Of a stretch of 64,000 bases of DNA, positions 37,765 through 50,249 are shown in pieces. The notes beneath the pieces are model-generated. The model did no database searches and was not told the DNA's origin. It was given only the letters and a program-made list of their open reading frames with translations. Each line of letters opens with the position of its first letter. Position 1 is the first letter of the stretch. A program made the position numbers and the translations under genes. Origin of the DNA: Burkholderia contaminans (GTDB lineage Bacteria; Pseudomonadota; Gammaproteobacteria; Burkholderiales; Burkholderiaceae); the NCBI RefSeq assembly GCF_029633825.1, contig NZ_CP090642.1:434001-498000 (forward strand). The letters are read 5' to 3'.

Positions 37765-38573
37765 CGCGTGCGCTCGCGGCTCGCCACCCGGGATCGGTCC
37801 GCGGAATTCAATGCCGTGCAGGTCATCCCCATCGGGATATTCGTGTTTCATTCGAATGACAGAGTCGTCATTCCGGAATCAGGACCCGGATATCGGTTAA
37901 TCGAAATGCGACGAAGGCGGATTCAGCCACAATCGTGGCGCAGTCCGACACGGCGCGTCAAAAGCGCGCTTCCACTGAATTAAGTTATCGCCTGGCCTTT
38001 CGAGGAGTCGGCACCCCGGCACTCCTCGGAATTTTGCCTGCCGTGTCGTCGTGAGCGCACTGTGCAGGCCTTTTTATTCGTCGAGCCAGCATTCGCGCCG
38101 ATCGCATTCGGTCGATGCTTGCCCGCATGTTCCGGGCGGCGATCCGGTGATGCGATCGCCGCCCGATGCGCCGAGATGACCGGCGCGATCAATCAGCCTT
38201 CGACAGTCAATCGCGCATTGCGATGGCGGACCCGATTCGGGAATTCCGCATCGCGATCGTTCGCCATTCTCGTTCGGAATTTCATCGCGTAATTCGTGAA
38301 ACGGATCGAATGATATTGGGCGGAAAACCGCCTTGATTTTTTCCGCCATCAACAAGGCGGATTCAGACGCAAGCGATAAATGCGGGAATCGCGACGAATA
38401 TGATGCGCTGCGGAAACATTGAAGCAACGACCTCGCGACGGTCGCGTCGCGTCGAACGCGCTTCGTATCCGGCTGCATCAGCCACGACGGATTCGAGCGG
38501 GATGAGGTGAAGACGTGAGGCGCCGATGCGCCACGCGAACCGGTGTTGGACAATGAATTAGGAGTTCATATCA
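37765..38573. other. Intergenic leader of the exopolysaccharide locus
   Basis: About 800 bases without a supported gene between the AraC regulator and the first polysaccharide gene. The region from about 38200 to 38570 is AT-richer and probably carries the promoter. A TAGGAG ribosome site lies 8 bases before the 38574 start. A terminator-like hairpin is listed at 38001-38036. Confidence 0.55.
38001..38036 (+). terminator. Probable terminator downstream of the AraC-type regulator
   Basis: An 8-bp outer stem (CGAGGAGT at 38001-38008 with ACTCCTCG at 38021-38028) with further inner pairing, followed by GAATTTTG. It lies about 240 bases beyond the regulator's stop, so a long 3' tail must be assumed. 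Confidence 0.5.
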
Positions 38574-39629
38574 ATGAATTCGTTGATCAATCGAGCGACC
38601 GATATCGGACTGATCGTGCTGGGCGCGTTCATTCCGGCGCTGATCGGCGCCACTGGCGGTGCGCGAGGATCGCTGTTCGACGGCGCGCTGGTGGCGTTCG
38701 CCGCGGCGCTCGCGTTGTCGGTATTTCCCGCCTGCGGCATCTATGAGCCGGCGCGGACGCGATCGATGTTGCGCGTGCTCGGGAGGACCGTGCTCGCATG
38801 GATCGTCGTACAGGGCATGAGCACCGCGCTTCTGTACGTGCTGCATCGGGCTCACGTGCTGTCGAGCGAATGGTTCGTGTACTGGACGCTCGCGAGCGGG
38901 CTCGGCCTGATCGCCTTCCGCGCGCTGACGCTCGCGATCTTCGGGATGGTCGAGCGGGCAGGCGACCAGGTTCGCGCGGCGGCAATCGCGCGCCGGCCGG
39001 CCGCGCCCATCAAGCGGGTGATCAGGCAGACCGTCAAGCGGAGCTTCGACCTGGTTGGTGCGTCGTTGCTTCTCGTGTTGCTCGCGCCGGTGCTGCTGGG
39101 CATCGCATGGGCCGTGCGGCGCGATGGTGGCCCGGCGATCTTCGGTCACGGGCGGGTCGGCCGCAATGGCAGGCCGTTCAAATGCCTGAAGTTCCGTTCG
39201 ATGGTGACGAATGCCGATGCGGTGCTCAAGGCGCTGCTTGAGCGCGACCCCGATGCTCGCGCGGAATGGGATCGCGAGTTCAAGCTGAAGAACGATGTTC
39301 GCATCACGCCGGTCGGCCGGTTCCTGCGCAAGACCAGTCTCGACGAGTTGCCGCAACTGATGAACGTGCTGAAAGGCGACATGAGCCTGGTCGGGCCGCG
39401 CCCGATCGTCGAAGCCGAGCTCGAGCGTTACGGAGCCGACGTGCGCTACTACCTGATGGCGAAGCCCGGCATGACCGGTCTCTGGCAGGTCAGCGGCAGA
39501 AACGACATCGACTATTCGACACGTGTATCGCTCGACGTGTCCTATGTCCGCGAATGGTCGCTGCGTCGCGACATCGGGATTCTGTTCAGGACGATCAACG
39601 TGGTGTTGCGAGGGTCGGGCGCGTACTAG
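38574..39629 (+). CDS. Undecaprenyl-phosphate sugar-phosphate transferase (initiating)
   Basis: A 351-residue polyprenyl-phosphate hexose-1-phosphate transferase. The catalytic domain starts near residue 150 (KRSFDLVGASLLLVLLAP), continues with FKCLKFRSM, TSLDELPQLMNVLKGDMSLVGPRP and ends with TGLWQVSGRN and a Tyr terminus. The N-terminal four membrane segments are present, but the CoA-binding-like domain found in WcaJ-length (about 460 aa) relatives is missing. It starts the lipid-linked repeat by adding galactose- or glucose-1-phosphate. First gene of the exopolysaccharide operon. Confidence 0.92.
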   Translation: MNSLINRATDIGLIVLGAFIPALIGATGGARGSLFDGALVAFAAALALSVFPACGIYEPARTRSMLRVLGRTVLAWIVVQGMSTALLYVLHRAHVLSSEWFVYWTLASGLGLIAFRALTLAIFGMVERAGDQVRAAAIARRPAAPIKRVIRQTVKRSFDLVGASLLLVLLAPVLLGIAWAVRRDGGPAIFGHGRVGRNGRPFKCLKFRSMVTNADAVLKALLERDPDARAEWDREFKLKNDVRITPVGRFLRKTSLDELPQLMNVLKGDMSLVGPRPIVEAELERYGADVRYYLMAKPGMTGLWQVSGRNDIDYSTRVSLDVSYVREWSLRRDIGILFRTINVVLRGSGAY

Positions 39630-39799
39630 GGGCCACGGGCCCGCCGGGCGGGATGCACACCGGCGGCGCGCCGCGGCGACACGCGCCGGGTGTTGCAAGT
39701 GCAGGCAGCAGGTCCGATCTCGACAGGGGTGCTGTACGCGCGTCGACGCGGCGCGCGGCGGTCGGAGCAATTTCCAATTAAAACAGGGGTGAGGTTGTC

Positions 39800-40975
39800 A
39801 TGCAGAGGTTGCGTCAAATGGAGCCGGCGTGCTTGTCCGTGCCACGCCGGCCAGTGCGTGCCGGTTCGCTGGCGGCGATTCTGCCGCTGTGTGCATTGCT
39901 GGGCGCGTGTGGCATCGCACCGGGTATGCGCATGCAGGCGCCTGCGTCGATTCCGCTGCAGAGCGGCGCCACGCCGGCCGACAGCGTCGCGCTGCCGGTT
40001 CCGGTCACGAACATCGACGTGTCGCTGATCCGGCGCATGCGTGAGGCGGAACGCGGCCAGCGCGGCGACGCGCACGATATCGACGCGTTGCCGGACGCAT
40101 ACACCATCGGGCGCGGCGACGTGCTGCAGATCACGGTATGGGACCACCCCGAACTGGCGGCCGCGCTGGGCGCGCCCGCACAGGCCGCGCCGCGAGCGGC
40201 GGATGCGCCGCCGGGTTTTGTCGTCGACCAGGACGGCACGCTGCAGTTTCCCTATGCGGGCCGGGTGCAGGTCGCCGGTCTGACGGCCGAGCAGGTGCAG
40301 ACGCAGCTCACGCGCCGCCTCGAAAAGAACTTCAGAAATCCGCAGGTGACGGTGCGCATCGCGTCGTTCCGCGCGAAGCAGGTCTATATCGAGGGAGAAG
40401 TGCATACGCCGGGCTCGCAGCCGGTGAACGACGTCCCAATGACGCTGTACGACGCGATCGGCCGCGCCGGCGGCTTTGCGGCAACGGCCGACCAGAGCCG
40501 GATCGTCCTGGTGCGCGACGGCATCGAGCGCCGGATCGACCTGACCGAAATGGCCGAACAGGGGCGCAATCCGTCGAAGATCGTGCTGAGGAACGGTGAC
40601 CTGGTGCGCGTGCTGCCGCGCGATGAAAGCGGCGTGTTCGTGATGGGCGAGGTCAACAAGCCCGTCACGGCATTGCCGATGCGCAATGGCCGCCTGACGC
40701 TGAGCGAGGCGATTTCGCAGGCCGGCAGCCTCAACGCGAACACGGCCGATGCCGCGCAACTGTACGTGGTGCGCGGCATGCAGGACGAGCAGCCGCAGGT
40801 CTACCACCTCGATGCCCGATCGCCGGTGGCCATGGTGCTGGCGAACCAGTTTCAGCTGAAGCCGAAGGACGTCGTGTATGTCGACGGCAACGGGCTCGTC
40901 CGGTTCAGCCGCGTGCTCAGCCTGTTGTTGCCGGCCATCAATGCCGGCCTGACCGCGGCGATTGCGACCAAATGA
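39800..40975 (+). CDS. wza: Wza-type polysaccharide export lipoprotein
   Basis: A 391-residue outer-membrane export channel. The lipobox is LLGAC with lipidated Cys37. The Poly_export domain begins at YTIGRGDVLQITVWDHPEL near residue 97, followed by two SLBB domains (PYAGRVQVAGLT and IEGEVHTPGSQPVNDVPMTLYDAIGRAGG). It ends in a hydrophobic helix expected to span the outer membrane. GGGGTGAGG precedes the ATG. Its stop overlaps the phosphatase start (ATGA). It works with Wzc to export the polymer. Named BceE in the cepacian locus; this is a different locus. Confidence 0.93.
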   Translation: MQRLRQMEPACLSVPRRPVRAGSLAAILPLCALLGACGIAPGMRMQAPASIPLQSGATPADSVALPVPVTNIDVSLIRRMREAERGQRGDAHDIDALPDAYTIGRGDVLQITVWDHPELAAALGAPAQAAPRAADAPPGFVVDQDGTLQFPYAGRVQVAGLTAEQVQTQLTRRLEKNFRNPQVTVRIASFRAKQVYIEGEVHTPGSQPVNDVPMTLYDAIGRAGGFAATADQSRIVLVRDGIERRIDLTEMAEQGRNPSKIVLRNGDLVRVLPRDESGVFVMGEVNKPVTALPMRNGRLTLSEAISQAGSLNANTADAAQLYVVRGMQDEQPQVYHLDARSPVAMVLANQFQLKPKDVVYVDGNGLVRFSRVLSLLLPAINAGLTAAIATK

Positions 40976-41406
40976 TCGAATCCATCCTGATCGTTTGCGA
41001 GGGAAACATCTGCCGCAGCCCGATGGCCGAAGCGATGCTTGGCCGGGCAATGCCCGGTCGCCGTATCGTGTCCGCCGGCCTGAACGCGCTCGTCGGCATG
41101 CCGGTCGCGCCGTATGTTCACGACGTGATGCGCCTGCGTGGATTCGACGTGTCGACGCATCGCGCGCAGCAGATCGACCTGACGCTGTGTACCGACGCGG
41201 ACCTGATTCTCGTGATGGACCGGCGGCAGCGCACGTCGCTCGAAGGCCGGTTCCCGTTCGTGCGCGGCCGCGTGTTCCGCATCGGCGAGTACACGGATTT
41301 CGACGTGCACGACCCTTACCGCCAGCCCAGGTTCGTCTTCGAACGCTGCGCGCGACTGATCGAGCTCGGCGTGTCCGAGTGGTCGAAGCGCCTTCGCATC
41401 GTCTGA
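40972..41406 (+). CDS. wzb: Low-molecular-weight protein tyrosine phosphatase (Wzb type)
   Basis: A 144-residue phosphatase. The Cx5R active-site loop is CEGNICRS (Cys9, Arg15). The catalytic Asp is in DVHDPYRQP near residue 109. It dephosphorylates the tyrosine kinase encoded next and so controls chain length and export. Length is usual for the family. Overlap with the wza gene by 4 bases indicates coupled translation. Confidence 0.95.
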   Translation: MIESILIVCEGNICRSPMAEAMLGRAMPGRRIVSAGLNALVGMPVAPYVHDVMRLRGFDVSTHRAQQIDLTLCTDADLILVMDRRQRTSLEGRFPFVRGRVFRIGEYTDFDVHDPYRQPRFVFERCARLIELGVSEWSKRLRIV

Positions 41407-41457
41407 GCCGGCCGCAGGCCGACGCTCTATGGAACCCATTCGCTCCCTATCGTTGCC

Positions 41458-43695
41458 ATGACTCAACCCTCCGCCCCGCCGCAGCAAGCCGCCGAAGACG
41501 GCAGCGAGACCGATTTCGTCGCGGTGCTCGACATCCTGATGGAAAGCCGCTGGCTGATCGCGATCATCACGTGCATCGTCCTGGCCGCGGGCCTGGCGTA
41601 CGCGATACTCGGCAAGCCGGTGTTCGAAGCGAACATCATGGTCCAGGTCGAGGACAGCCCCGATACGTCCGCCGCCAAGTCGTTGCTGGGCGACGTGTCC
41701 GCGCTGTTCGACGTCAAGTCGTCGGCTGCCGCCGAACAGCAGATCCTGGCGTCGAGGCTCGTCGTCGAACGCGCGGTGGACAAGCTCCACCTCTTCATCG
41801 ACGCATCGCCCAAGCGCTTTCCGGTGATCGGCGACTGGATCGCGCGCCACAGCGACGGCCTGTCCGATCCCGGCCTCGCCGGAATCGGCGGATACGCATG
41901 GGGCCGCGAGCGCATCGACGTGCCGCTGTTCGACGTGCCGCGCAAGAACGAAGGCGACACGTTTACGCTGACGCGCCTGGACGGCAAGCGCTACCGGCTC
42001 GAAGGCGGCGATTTCGACGCCCCGGTCGAGGGCACGGTCGGCACGCTCGAGCGGTTCCGGTCGCCGCGCGGCCCGATCCTGCTGCGCGTCGATGCGATCG
42101 CCGCGAAACCCGGCGCCGCGTTCGTGCTCGTTCGCAACTCGCGGTTGAAGACAATCGAGGATATCCGGGACCGCCTCAACGTCCAGGAGCGCGTCAAGCA
42201 ATCGGACGTCGTCGTCGCCACCCTGCAGGATACCGATCCGGAATGGGTGAGCGACACGATGAACGAGATCGGCCGCCAGTACGTCCGGCAGAACATCGAG
42301 CGGAAATCGGCCGAGGCCGCGCAGTCGCTCGAATTCCTGAACGCGCAACTGCCGCAGCTCAAGCAGCAGTTGACCGATTCCGAGGCGCGACTGACGAAGG
42401 TGCGAAACGAGCGCGGGACGGTCGACCTGACCGAGGAGGCGAAACTCGCGCTGGCCCAGACCGCGGACGCGAAGACGCGCCTGCTCGAACTGCAGCAGAA
42501 GCGGCAGGAGCTGATGTCCCGCTTTACCGAACGGCATCCGAGCGTGACGGCGATCGACGAGCAGATCGCGGCGCTGAGCGGCTACCGGAACGCCGCCGAG
42601 CTGCAGATCCGGCGTCTTCCGGACCTGCAGCAGGAAACCGTGCGCCTGATGCTCGACGTGAGGGTCAACACGGATCTCTACACGGCGTTGCTGAACAACA
42701 TGCAGCAGTTGCAGCTCGTGCAGGCGGGCAAGGTCGGCAACGTACGCCTCGTCGACACCGCCGCGGTGCCGGAAGTGGCGGTGCGGCCGAAGAAGGTGCT
42801 CGTCGCGCTGGCGTCGCTGCTGCTCGGGCTGCTCGCCGGTTGCGGTACCGCGATCGTCCGCTCGATGCTGTTCCACGGCATCTCGGACCACAACGAAATC
42901 GAGCGCCGGCTCGGCCTCGCGGTCTACACGACCGTGCCGATCAGCGAACACCAGCGCGACCTGGCCGAGGAGGCCGCTCGCAAGAGCGGCCACAAGTCGA
43001 TCCTGTCGATCGACTTCCCGAACGAGCCGGCGGTCGAGTGCCTGAGGAGCCTGCGGACGGCGCTGCAGTTTGCGATGCTCGAGGCGAAGAACAACGTCGT
43101 GCTGATCGCCGGCCCGGCGCCGGGCGTCGGCAAGACGTTCATCTCGTCGAACCTCGCGGTCGTGATGGCCAGCGCCGGGAAGCGCGTGCTGCTGATCGAC
43201 GGCGACATCCGCAAGGGACGGCTGCACGACTATCTCGGCTTTTCACGCGGCCGCGGCTTGACGGAACTGATCGCCGGCAGTGCGCGCGTGGACGACGTGA
43301 TGCATCGCGAGGTGGTCACGGGCCTCGATTTCATCTCGACCGGCACGATGCCGAAGAACCCCGCCGAACTGCTGCTGAACCGGAACCTCGCGTCGCTGGT
43401 CGACGATCTGTCGGCGCGTTACGACATCGTCATCGTCGACTCGGCCCCGGTGCTCGCGGTGCCCGATGCCGGGATCCTCGGCGCGTTCGCCGGCACGGCG
43501 CTGCTCGTAACGATGGCGGGCAAGACGAAGCTCGGCGAAATCGGCGAATCGTCGAAGCGATTCGCGCAAAACGGCACCCGACTGAACGGTGTCATCTTCA
43601 ACGGCGTCAATCCGCGGCTGGGCCAGTACGGGTACGGCTCGAAGTACGGCGGGTATCGCTACGTCGCTTACGAATACGGGATGCACGATGCGTGA
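41458..43695 (+). CDS. wzc: Wzc-type polysaccharide co-polymerase and tyrosine autokinase
   Basis: A 745-residue inner-membrane protein. The Wzz domain is flanked by two membrane segments (about 30-52 and 440-460), with coiled-coil-rich periplasmic residues 265-375. The cytoplasmic BY-kinase has Walker A GPAPGVGKTF near residue 552, Walker A' VLLIDGDIRKG near 578 and Walker B IVIVDSAPVL near 660. The C-terminal tyrosine cluster (residues about 722-742) carries seven Tyr. It sets chain length and couples synthesis to Wza export. It is regulated by the upstream phosphatase. Confidence 0.95.
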   Translation: MTQPSAPPQQAAEDGSETDFVAVLDILMESRWLIAIITCIVLAAGLAYAILGKPVFEANIMVQVEDSPDTSAAKSLLGDVSALFDVKSSAAAEQQILASRLVVERAVDKLHLFIDASPKRFPVIGDWIARHSDGLSDPGLAGIGGYAWGRERIDVPLFDVPRKNEGDTFTLTRLDGKRYRLEGGDFDAPVEGTVGTLERFRSPRGPILLRVDAIAAKPGAAFVLVRNSRLKTIEDIRDRLNVQERVKQSDVVVATLQDTDPEWVSDTMNEIGRQYVRQNIERKSAEAAQSLEFLNAQLPQLKQQLTDSEARLTKVRNERGTVDLTEEAKLALAQTADAKTRLLELQQKRQELMSRFTERHPSVTAIDEQIAALSGYRNAAELQIRRLPDLQQETVRLMLDVRVNTDLYTALLNNMQQLQLVQAGKVGNVRLVDTAAVPEVAVRPKKVLVALASLLLGLLAGCGTAIVRSMLFHGISDHNEIERRLGLAVYTTVPISEHQRDLAEEAARKSGHKSILSIDFPNEPAVECLRSLRTALQFAMLEAKNNVVLIAGPAPGVGKTFISSNLAVVMASAGKRVLLIDGDIRKGRLHDYLGFSRGRGLTELIAGSARVDDVMHREVVTGLDFISTGTMPKNPAELLLNRNLASLVDDLSARYDIVIVDSAPVLAVPDAGILGAFAGTALLVTMAGKTKLGEIGESSKRFAQNGTRLNGVIFNGVNPRLGQYGYGSKYGGYRYVAYEYGMHDA

Positions 43696-43746
43696 CGCGC
43701 GCGTGACCGCAGGGGGCCCGGCATGCGCGTGCAGCGGGGAGGCGCG

Positions 43747-44977
43747 ATGATCAATCCCAGGGATTCGGTCGTTTCGCTGGCCGGTGTCGTGATCGGGCAG
43801 ATCGCGCTGTTCGCGTCCATCTTCGTGATCGGGCGACGGTTCGGGCCGGAATCGCTCGGCCACTTCAACTACCTGCTTGCACTGGCGACCTTCGGCGGCA
43901 CGCTGCTCGCATTCCGCTACGAACTCGCATGCGTCGACGACGACCCGCGCGAGTCGTTCAATGCATTCGTCAACGTGACGGCGCTGGGCCTGGCTGTCGT
44001 GGCCGTGTCGGTGGCGGCGATCGGCATCGCCGGTCGGGCCGACCTGGTCATCGTCGCGGTCTATGCACTGGCGTCGTTCGTGCAACTGGCCGCGGCTTCG
44101 TACCTGAACAGCATGAGGCGGTACGGATGGATCGCGCTGTCGCGCGTGATCGTCAACGGCGCATTTCTCGCGGGGCTCGTGCTGGCGCTGGCGTGCAGCG
44201 CCTGCGCGGGCACCGGCGTATTCGACCTGTATGCGTGGGTGAGTGCGGCGGTCTCGCTCGCGATGGCCGGTGCGATCCTGCTGGCCGGCTACCGGGCCGG
44301 CCATTCGTTCCGCTTGTCGCGCGGCTTCTTCGTGCGGAACCGCCGCTTTGCGTTGTACATCCTGCCGTCGACGCTGTGCGCGTCGGTGCTGACGTATGCG
44401 CTGTCGATCGCGATACCGCACTGGTTCGACGCGCAGAGCGCCGGCTACTTTGCCGCGGCGTACCGGCTCGGTTTCTTTCCGGTGTCGCTGATCGCGCAGA
44501 GCGTCGGCGGCGTGTTCCGGCGCGACGCCATCGGCGCGATGGCGCGTCCGGATGCCGCTACGACAGTGCCGCAGGTGTACCGCACCTACGCACGTGCGCT
44601 CGCGGGGCTCGCGGTCGTCTATATGGCGGGGGCTGCTGCTGTTCGAGCCGCTGGTCGGCCTGTTCTTCGGCGAAAGCTGGCGGGGCGCGGTCGGGTTCTA
44701 TCAGAGCCTGATGCCGCTCTTCGCACTGCAGCTGATCTACGTCCCGCTGTCGCAGATCTTCCTCGCCACGCGTGCGCAGCGCGTCGATTTCCTGTTTCAG
44801 CTCGCTTGCGGCACCTGTCTCGCCGGTGCGCTGGGTGTGGCGCGGCTGATGAACCTGTCGGCGCCCGCAAGCGTGCAGATCTTCTCGTTGACGGGTGCGG
44901 TGCTGATGGCGGCCGGCATCGCGCTCACGTACCGGGTACTCGACGCGAACCTGTCCCGATCCCGGGCGCCGGCGTGA
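43747..44977 (+). pseudogene. wzx: Wzx-like flippase with a one-base frameshift
   Basis: A polysaccharide flippase of about 409 residues if one G is removed from the five-G run at 44628-44632. The first frame runs from ATG 43747 (GGGGAGG upstream) to about residue 296, with about eight membrane segments. The second continues with GLLLFEPLVGLFFGESWRGA and ends at 44977 with four more. Twelve segments and the oligosaccharide-flippase motifs are then complete. Since coding character is intact on both sides, a sequencing error is as likely as a real mutation. It would move the lipid-linked repeat across the inner membrane. Confidence 0.8.
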
Positions 44978-45005
44978 CGGCGCCGCTACGACGAATGAAC
45001 CCATC

Positions 45006-46205
45006 ATGATCCTGATCGTCATCGATTCCCTCGAGCGGTACTTCTTCGCCACCCGGCTGGTGAGCGCCGTCAGGCACGAGTACGAGTTCGTATTCCTGAC
45101 GAGCGAGCCCGTCGCGCATCTCGGCCTGCTGCTGGGCGGCTACCGGTCGGTGTACCTGAACCGCCTGATGCCGATCGATCTGCCGGACGGGGATGCGGCC
45201 GACCGGACGCCGTACCGGCTGTCGATCGAGGTGCTGAACGGGCAAATGACGGAAGCGCGCGCGAAGCGCGAGTCGGCGGCGATTTTCCATATCGCGTCGG
45301 CGCTGATGCGCGGCTGGCGAATCGAGCAGTGCGTGATGTGGAACGGGCAACAACTGGTGTGCCGTGCGGTTCGCCAGGCCTGCATCGTGTACGGCGTGGC
45401 GACCCGGTTCATCGAAATTTCGAATCTCCCGGGCAAGCTGTTCGTCGACTCGCTGGGCGTCAACGCGCTGTCGACGATCAGCCACCACCCCGAAGTCATC
45501 GATGGCCTGCCGCTGCCGGACGAGGAGACGCATGCGCGGTGGTTGTCGCGCTACGAGCGCGACAAGCGGATGCCGCTGCCGCAGGCGAGAACGTCGCTTG
45601 CACGCAAGGCGATGTCCGCGGCCAACTACGTGCTGAAGGTGGTCAGCCGTGGGGTGGCCCGCAAGCGCTTCGCCAGCGTGCGCGCGCGGAACGGGATGCC
45701 GGCGCCGCGGCAGGCGGCGTATCTGTCGACCGATACGCTGTCGACCTGTCGCTATGTGTTTCTGCCGCTGCAGGTGTCCGGCGATACGCAGATCAAGCTG
45801 CATTCGGACGTCGGCAATCTCGAGGCCATCCGTCACGCGTTCGAGCTCGCGGCGAACGAGAGCGCCGACCTGTTCGTGAAGCTTCATCCGGCCGAAACCG
45901 ACGCGGCCGAGATCGACGCGATCGTGCGCCTGCAGGACACCTACCACTTCGAAATCGTCACGTCGCCGACCACGGACCTGCTCAAGCACGCGTATGCGGT
46001 CGTCACGATCAATTCGACGGTCGGGCTGGAGGCGATGCTGTACGGCAAGCGTGTGGTGTCGCTCGGCCGGTGTTTCTACAAGGAATTCGACCGCGATCGC
46101 CTGCTGAAGTACATCCATTCGTTCCTGATCGACGGAATCGACTACTTCGGCACCTCATGCATCCAGGCCGATGCGGCCCGGCGCGTGTTTGCGAGGCCTC
46201 ATTGA
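45006..46205 (+). CDS. KpsS/KpsC-like capsule glycosyltransferase (putative Kdo transferase)
   Basis: A 399-residue cytoplasmic glycosyltransferase of the capsule-polysaccharide synthesis (KpsC/KpsS-like) family. The C-terminal half carries the family phrases YVFLPLQVSGDTQI near residue 257, DLFVKLHPAETD near residue 293 and YAVVTINSTVGLEAMLYGKRVVSLG near residue 327. These enzymes transfer beta-Kdo from CMP-Kdo, and this locus encodes its own Kdo pathway, so a Kdo transferase role is likely. The donor remains an inference. The next gene starts 2 bases after its stop. Confidence 0.8.
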   Translation: MILIVIDSLERYFFATRLVSAVRHEYEFVFLTSEPVAHLGLLLGGYRSVYLNRLMPIDLPDGDAADRTPYRLSIEVLNGQMTEARAKRESAAIFHIASALMRGWRIEQCVMWNGQQLVCRAVRQACIVYGVATRFIEISNLPGKLFVDSLGVNALSTISHHPEVIDGLPLPDEETHARWLSRYERDKRMPLPQARTSLARKAMSAANYVLKVVSRGVARKRFASVRARNGMPAPRQAAYLSTDTLSTCRYVFLPLQVSGDTQIKLHSDVGNLEAIRHAFELAANESADLFVKLHPAETDAAEIDAIVRLQDTYHFEIVTSPTTDLLKHAYAVVTINSTVGLEAMLYGKRVVSLGRCFYKEFDRDRLLKYIHSFLIDGIDYFGTSCIQADAARRVFARPH

Positions 46206-46206
46206 G

Positions 46207-46737
46207 ATGGCTGCCACGTTGCGACAGACCGCCGAGGCGATCGCCGAAGACTGCCGCCGCAATCCGTTCGTCAAGACGCGCTGCGTCGTGGTGTTCTACC
46301 GGATCGTGCATTACCTCGCGTGCAGGAGCCGGCTCACGCTGCTGGCCGGCGCACCGCTCATCGTGCTGTACATCGTGCTGTGCGACTGGCTGATGGGCAT
46401 CGAGATTCCCGTGAAGACGAAGATCGGCAAGGGACTCACGATCTATCACGGCACCGGCCTCGTGATCAACGGCTACGCGGTGATCGGCGACTACTGCACG
46501 CTGCGTCACGGAGTGACCATCGGCAACACGACCCGGCAGGACGGCACGATCGACGGCGTGCCGACGATCGGCGATCACGTCGAGTTCGGCGTGCACAGCG
46601 TCGTGCTCGGCCCGATTCGGGTCGGCGATCGCGTGCGTATCGGCGCCGGGGCCGTGGTGCTGAGGGACGTGCCCGACGATCGCGTCGCCGTCGGCGTCCC
46701 GGCACGCATTCTCGACAACCGACAGGAGCCGAAATGA
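46207..46737 (+). CDS. Hexapeptide-repeat O-acetyltransferase (CysE/serine acetyltransferase-like)
   Basis: A 176-residue left-handed beta-helix acetyltransferase. Hexapeptide repeats run from about residue 70 to 165 (KIGKGLTIYHGTGLVINGYAVIG and later). The catalytic His is probably in LRHGVTIGNTTRQDG. An N-terminal hydrophobic stretch around residues 35-55 suggests membrane association. It resembles serine acetyltransferases used for polysaccharide O-acetylation. ATG 46207 is preferred to one at 46171 that would overlap the upstream gene. It probably acetylates one sugar of the repeat. Confidence 0.85.
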   Translation: MAATLRQTAEAIAEDCRRNPFVKTRCVVVFYRIVHYLACRSRLTLLAGAPLIVLYIVLCDWLMGIEIPVKTKIGKGLTIYHGTGLVINGYAVIGDYCTLRHGVTIGNTTRQDGTIDGVPTIGDHVEFGVHSVVLGPIRVGDRVRIGAGAVVLRDVPDDRVAVGVPARILDNRQEPK

Positions 46738-47678
46738 AAGTGTTCATTCTGCATCCCGGCAAGGCGAACTACCCCGAGATCGCCGCCTACGGGCATTGCC
46801 TGGGTGCGCACGGATTCGAGGTGTTCGACGGTGATCTCGACGCCTACGCGCGTTTTCCGGATCGGGACGCCTGCATCCTGTGGTGCATCATGGGCTTCTA
46901 TCGCGCGTTGCCGCCGGCCCGGTACGTGATTCACGACTATCGCTCGCTGTCGGTCGGGCGGCTCGCCGCGATCAAGGATCGCGTGAAGCGCGTGCTCAAC
47001 GTCCGCCCTGACCTGCGGATCTTCCAGAACGCGCAGATGCGCGAAGCGATGGCATTCCGCGACGACGTGCGGACGTTGTTGCTGCCGATGGGCGTGCCGG
47101 ACTGGATCTTCGATCCGGCCGGCGTCGACGCGGAGGCAGCGCCAACGCCGTCGGGCCGGTTCTGCTACATCGGCGAGATGAGCCGCGAGCGCGGCTTTCA
47201 CAAGGTGCTGGCGGCCTATCGCGACGCGCGGCGCGACGAGACGGACACGCTCGTGCTGGTCGGCCAGCCGGAGCCCGCGATCCACGCGGCGTTCGGCGAT
47301 ACGCCGGGCATCCGGTTCGTCGGTCGCGTGCCGCAGCCGGACGCGCTGCGTATCGTTCGCGAGAGCGACTACGCGGTGTGCTTCTTTCCGTACCACCGGC
47401 CGCACTGCTTCCAGACGCCGACGAAGCTGCTCGAATACGCGTCGCTGGGCAAGAAGATCGTCTGCAACGACGCGCCATCGAACGTGCGTACTGCGAACGA
47501 GCTCGGTATACAGTGCCACGTCACCGGCGCGACGATCTTCGACGAGCTGTTTCCGCTGTCGCGGATCCGCGCGAACGGTACCGACCCGGCTGCGATGAAG
47601 TCGCTCGAATGGGGGCGCGTCATCGAGCGCTCGGGCGTGCTCGCGTATATCGGCACGGCCGCGGCGCATCGTTCATGA
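46734..47678 (+). CDS. Glycosyltransferase, GT-B type
   Basis: A 314-residue GT-B glycosyltransferase. GRFCYIGEMSRERGFHKVL near residue 142 begins the C-terminal nucleotide-binding domain, and the acidic acceptor motif is replaced by CFQTPTKLLEYASLGKKIV (E near residue 233) as in GT1/GT4-like enzymes. Start has AGGAG upstream and overlaps the acetyltransferase stop. It adds one sugar, probably galactose, to the repeat. The sugar is inferred from context only. Confidence 0.86.
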   Translation: MKVFILHPGKANYPEIAAYGHCLGAHGFEVFDGDLDAYARFPDRDACILWCIMGFYRALPPARYVIHDYRSLSVGRLAAIKDRVKRVLNVRPDLRIFQNAQMREAMAFRDDVRTLLLPMGVPDWIFDPAGVDAEAAPTPSGRFCYIGEMSRERGFHKVLAAYRDARRDETDTLVLVGQPEPAIHAAFGDTPGIRFVGRVPQPDALRIVRESDYAVCFFPYHRPHCFQTPTKLLEYASLGKKIVCNDAPSNVRTANELGIQCHVTGATIFDELFPLSRIRANGTDPAAMKSLEWGRVIERSGVLAYIGTAAAHRS

Positions 47679-47689
47679 GGCGCGAACCG

Positions 47690-50232
<2,543 letters not shown>

Positions 50233-50249
<17 letters not shown>

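Noticed and set aside
47378..47689. Longer start for the GT4 gene
   Set aside because: It would overlap the preceding glycosyltransferase by 300 bases; the MKIVHLIES start at 47690 matches the family.
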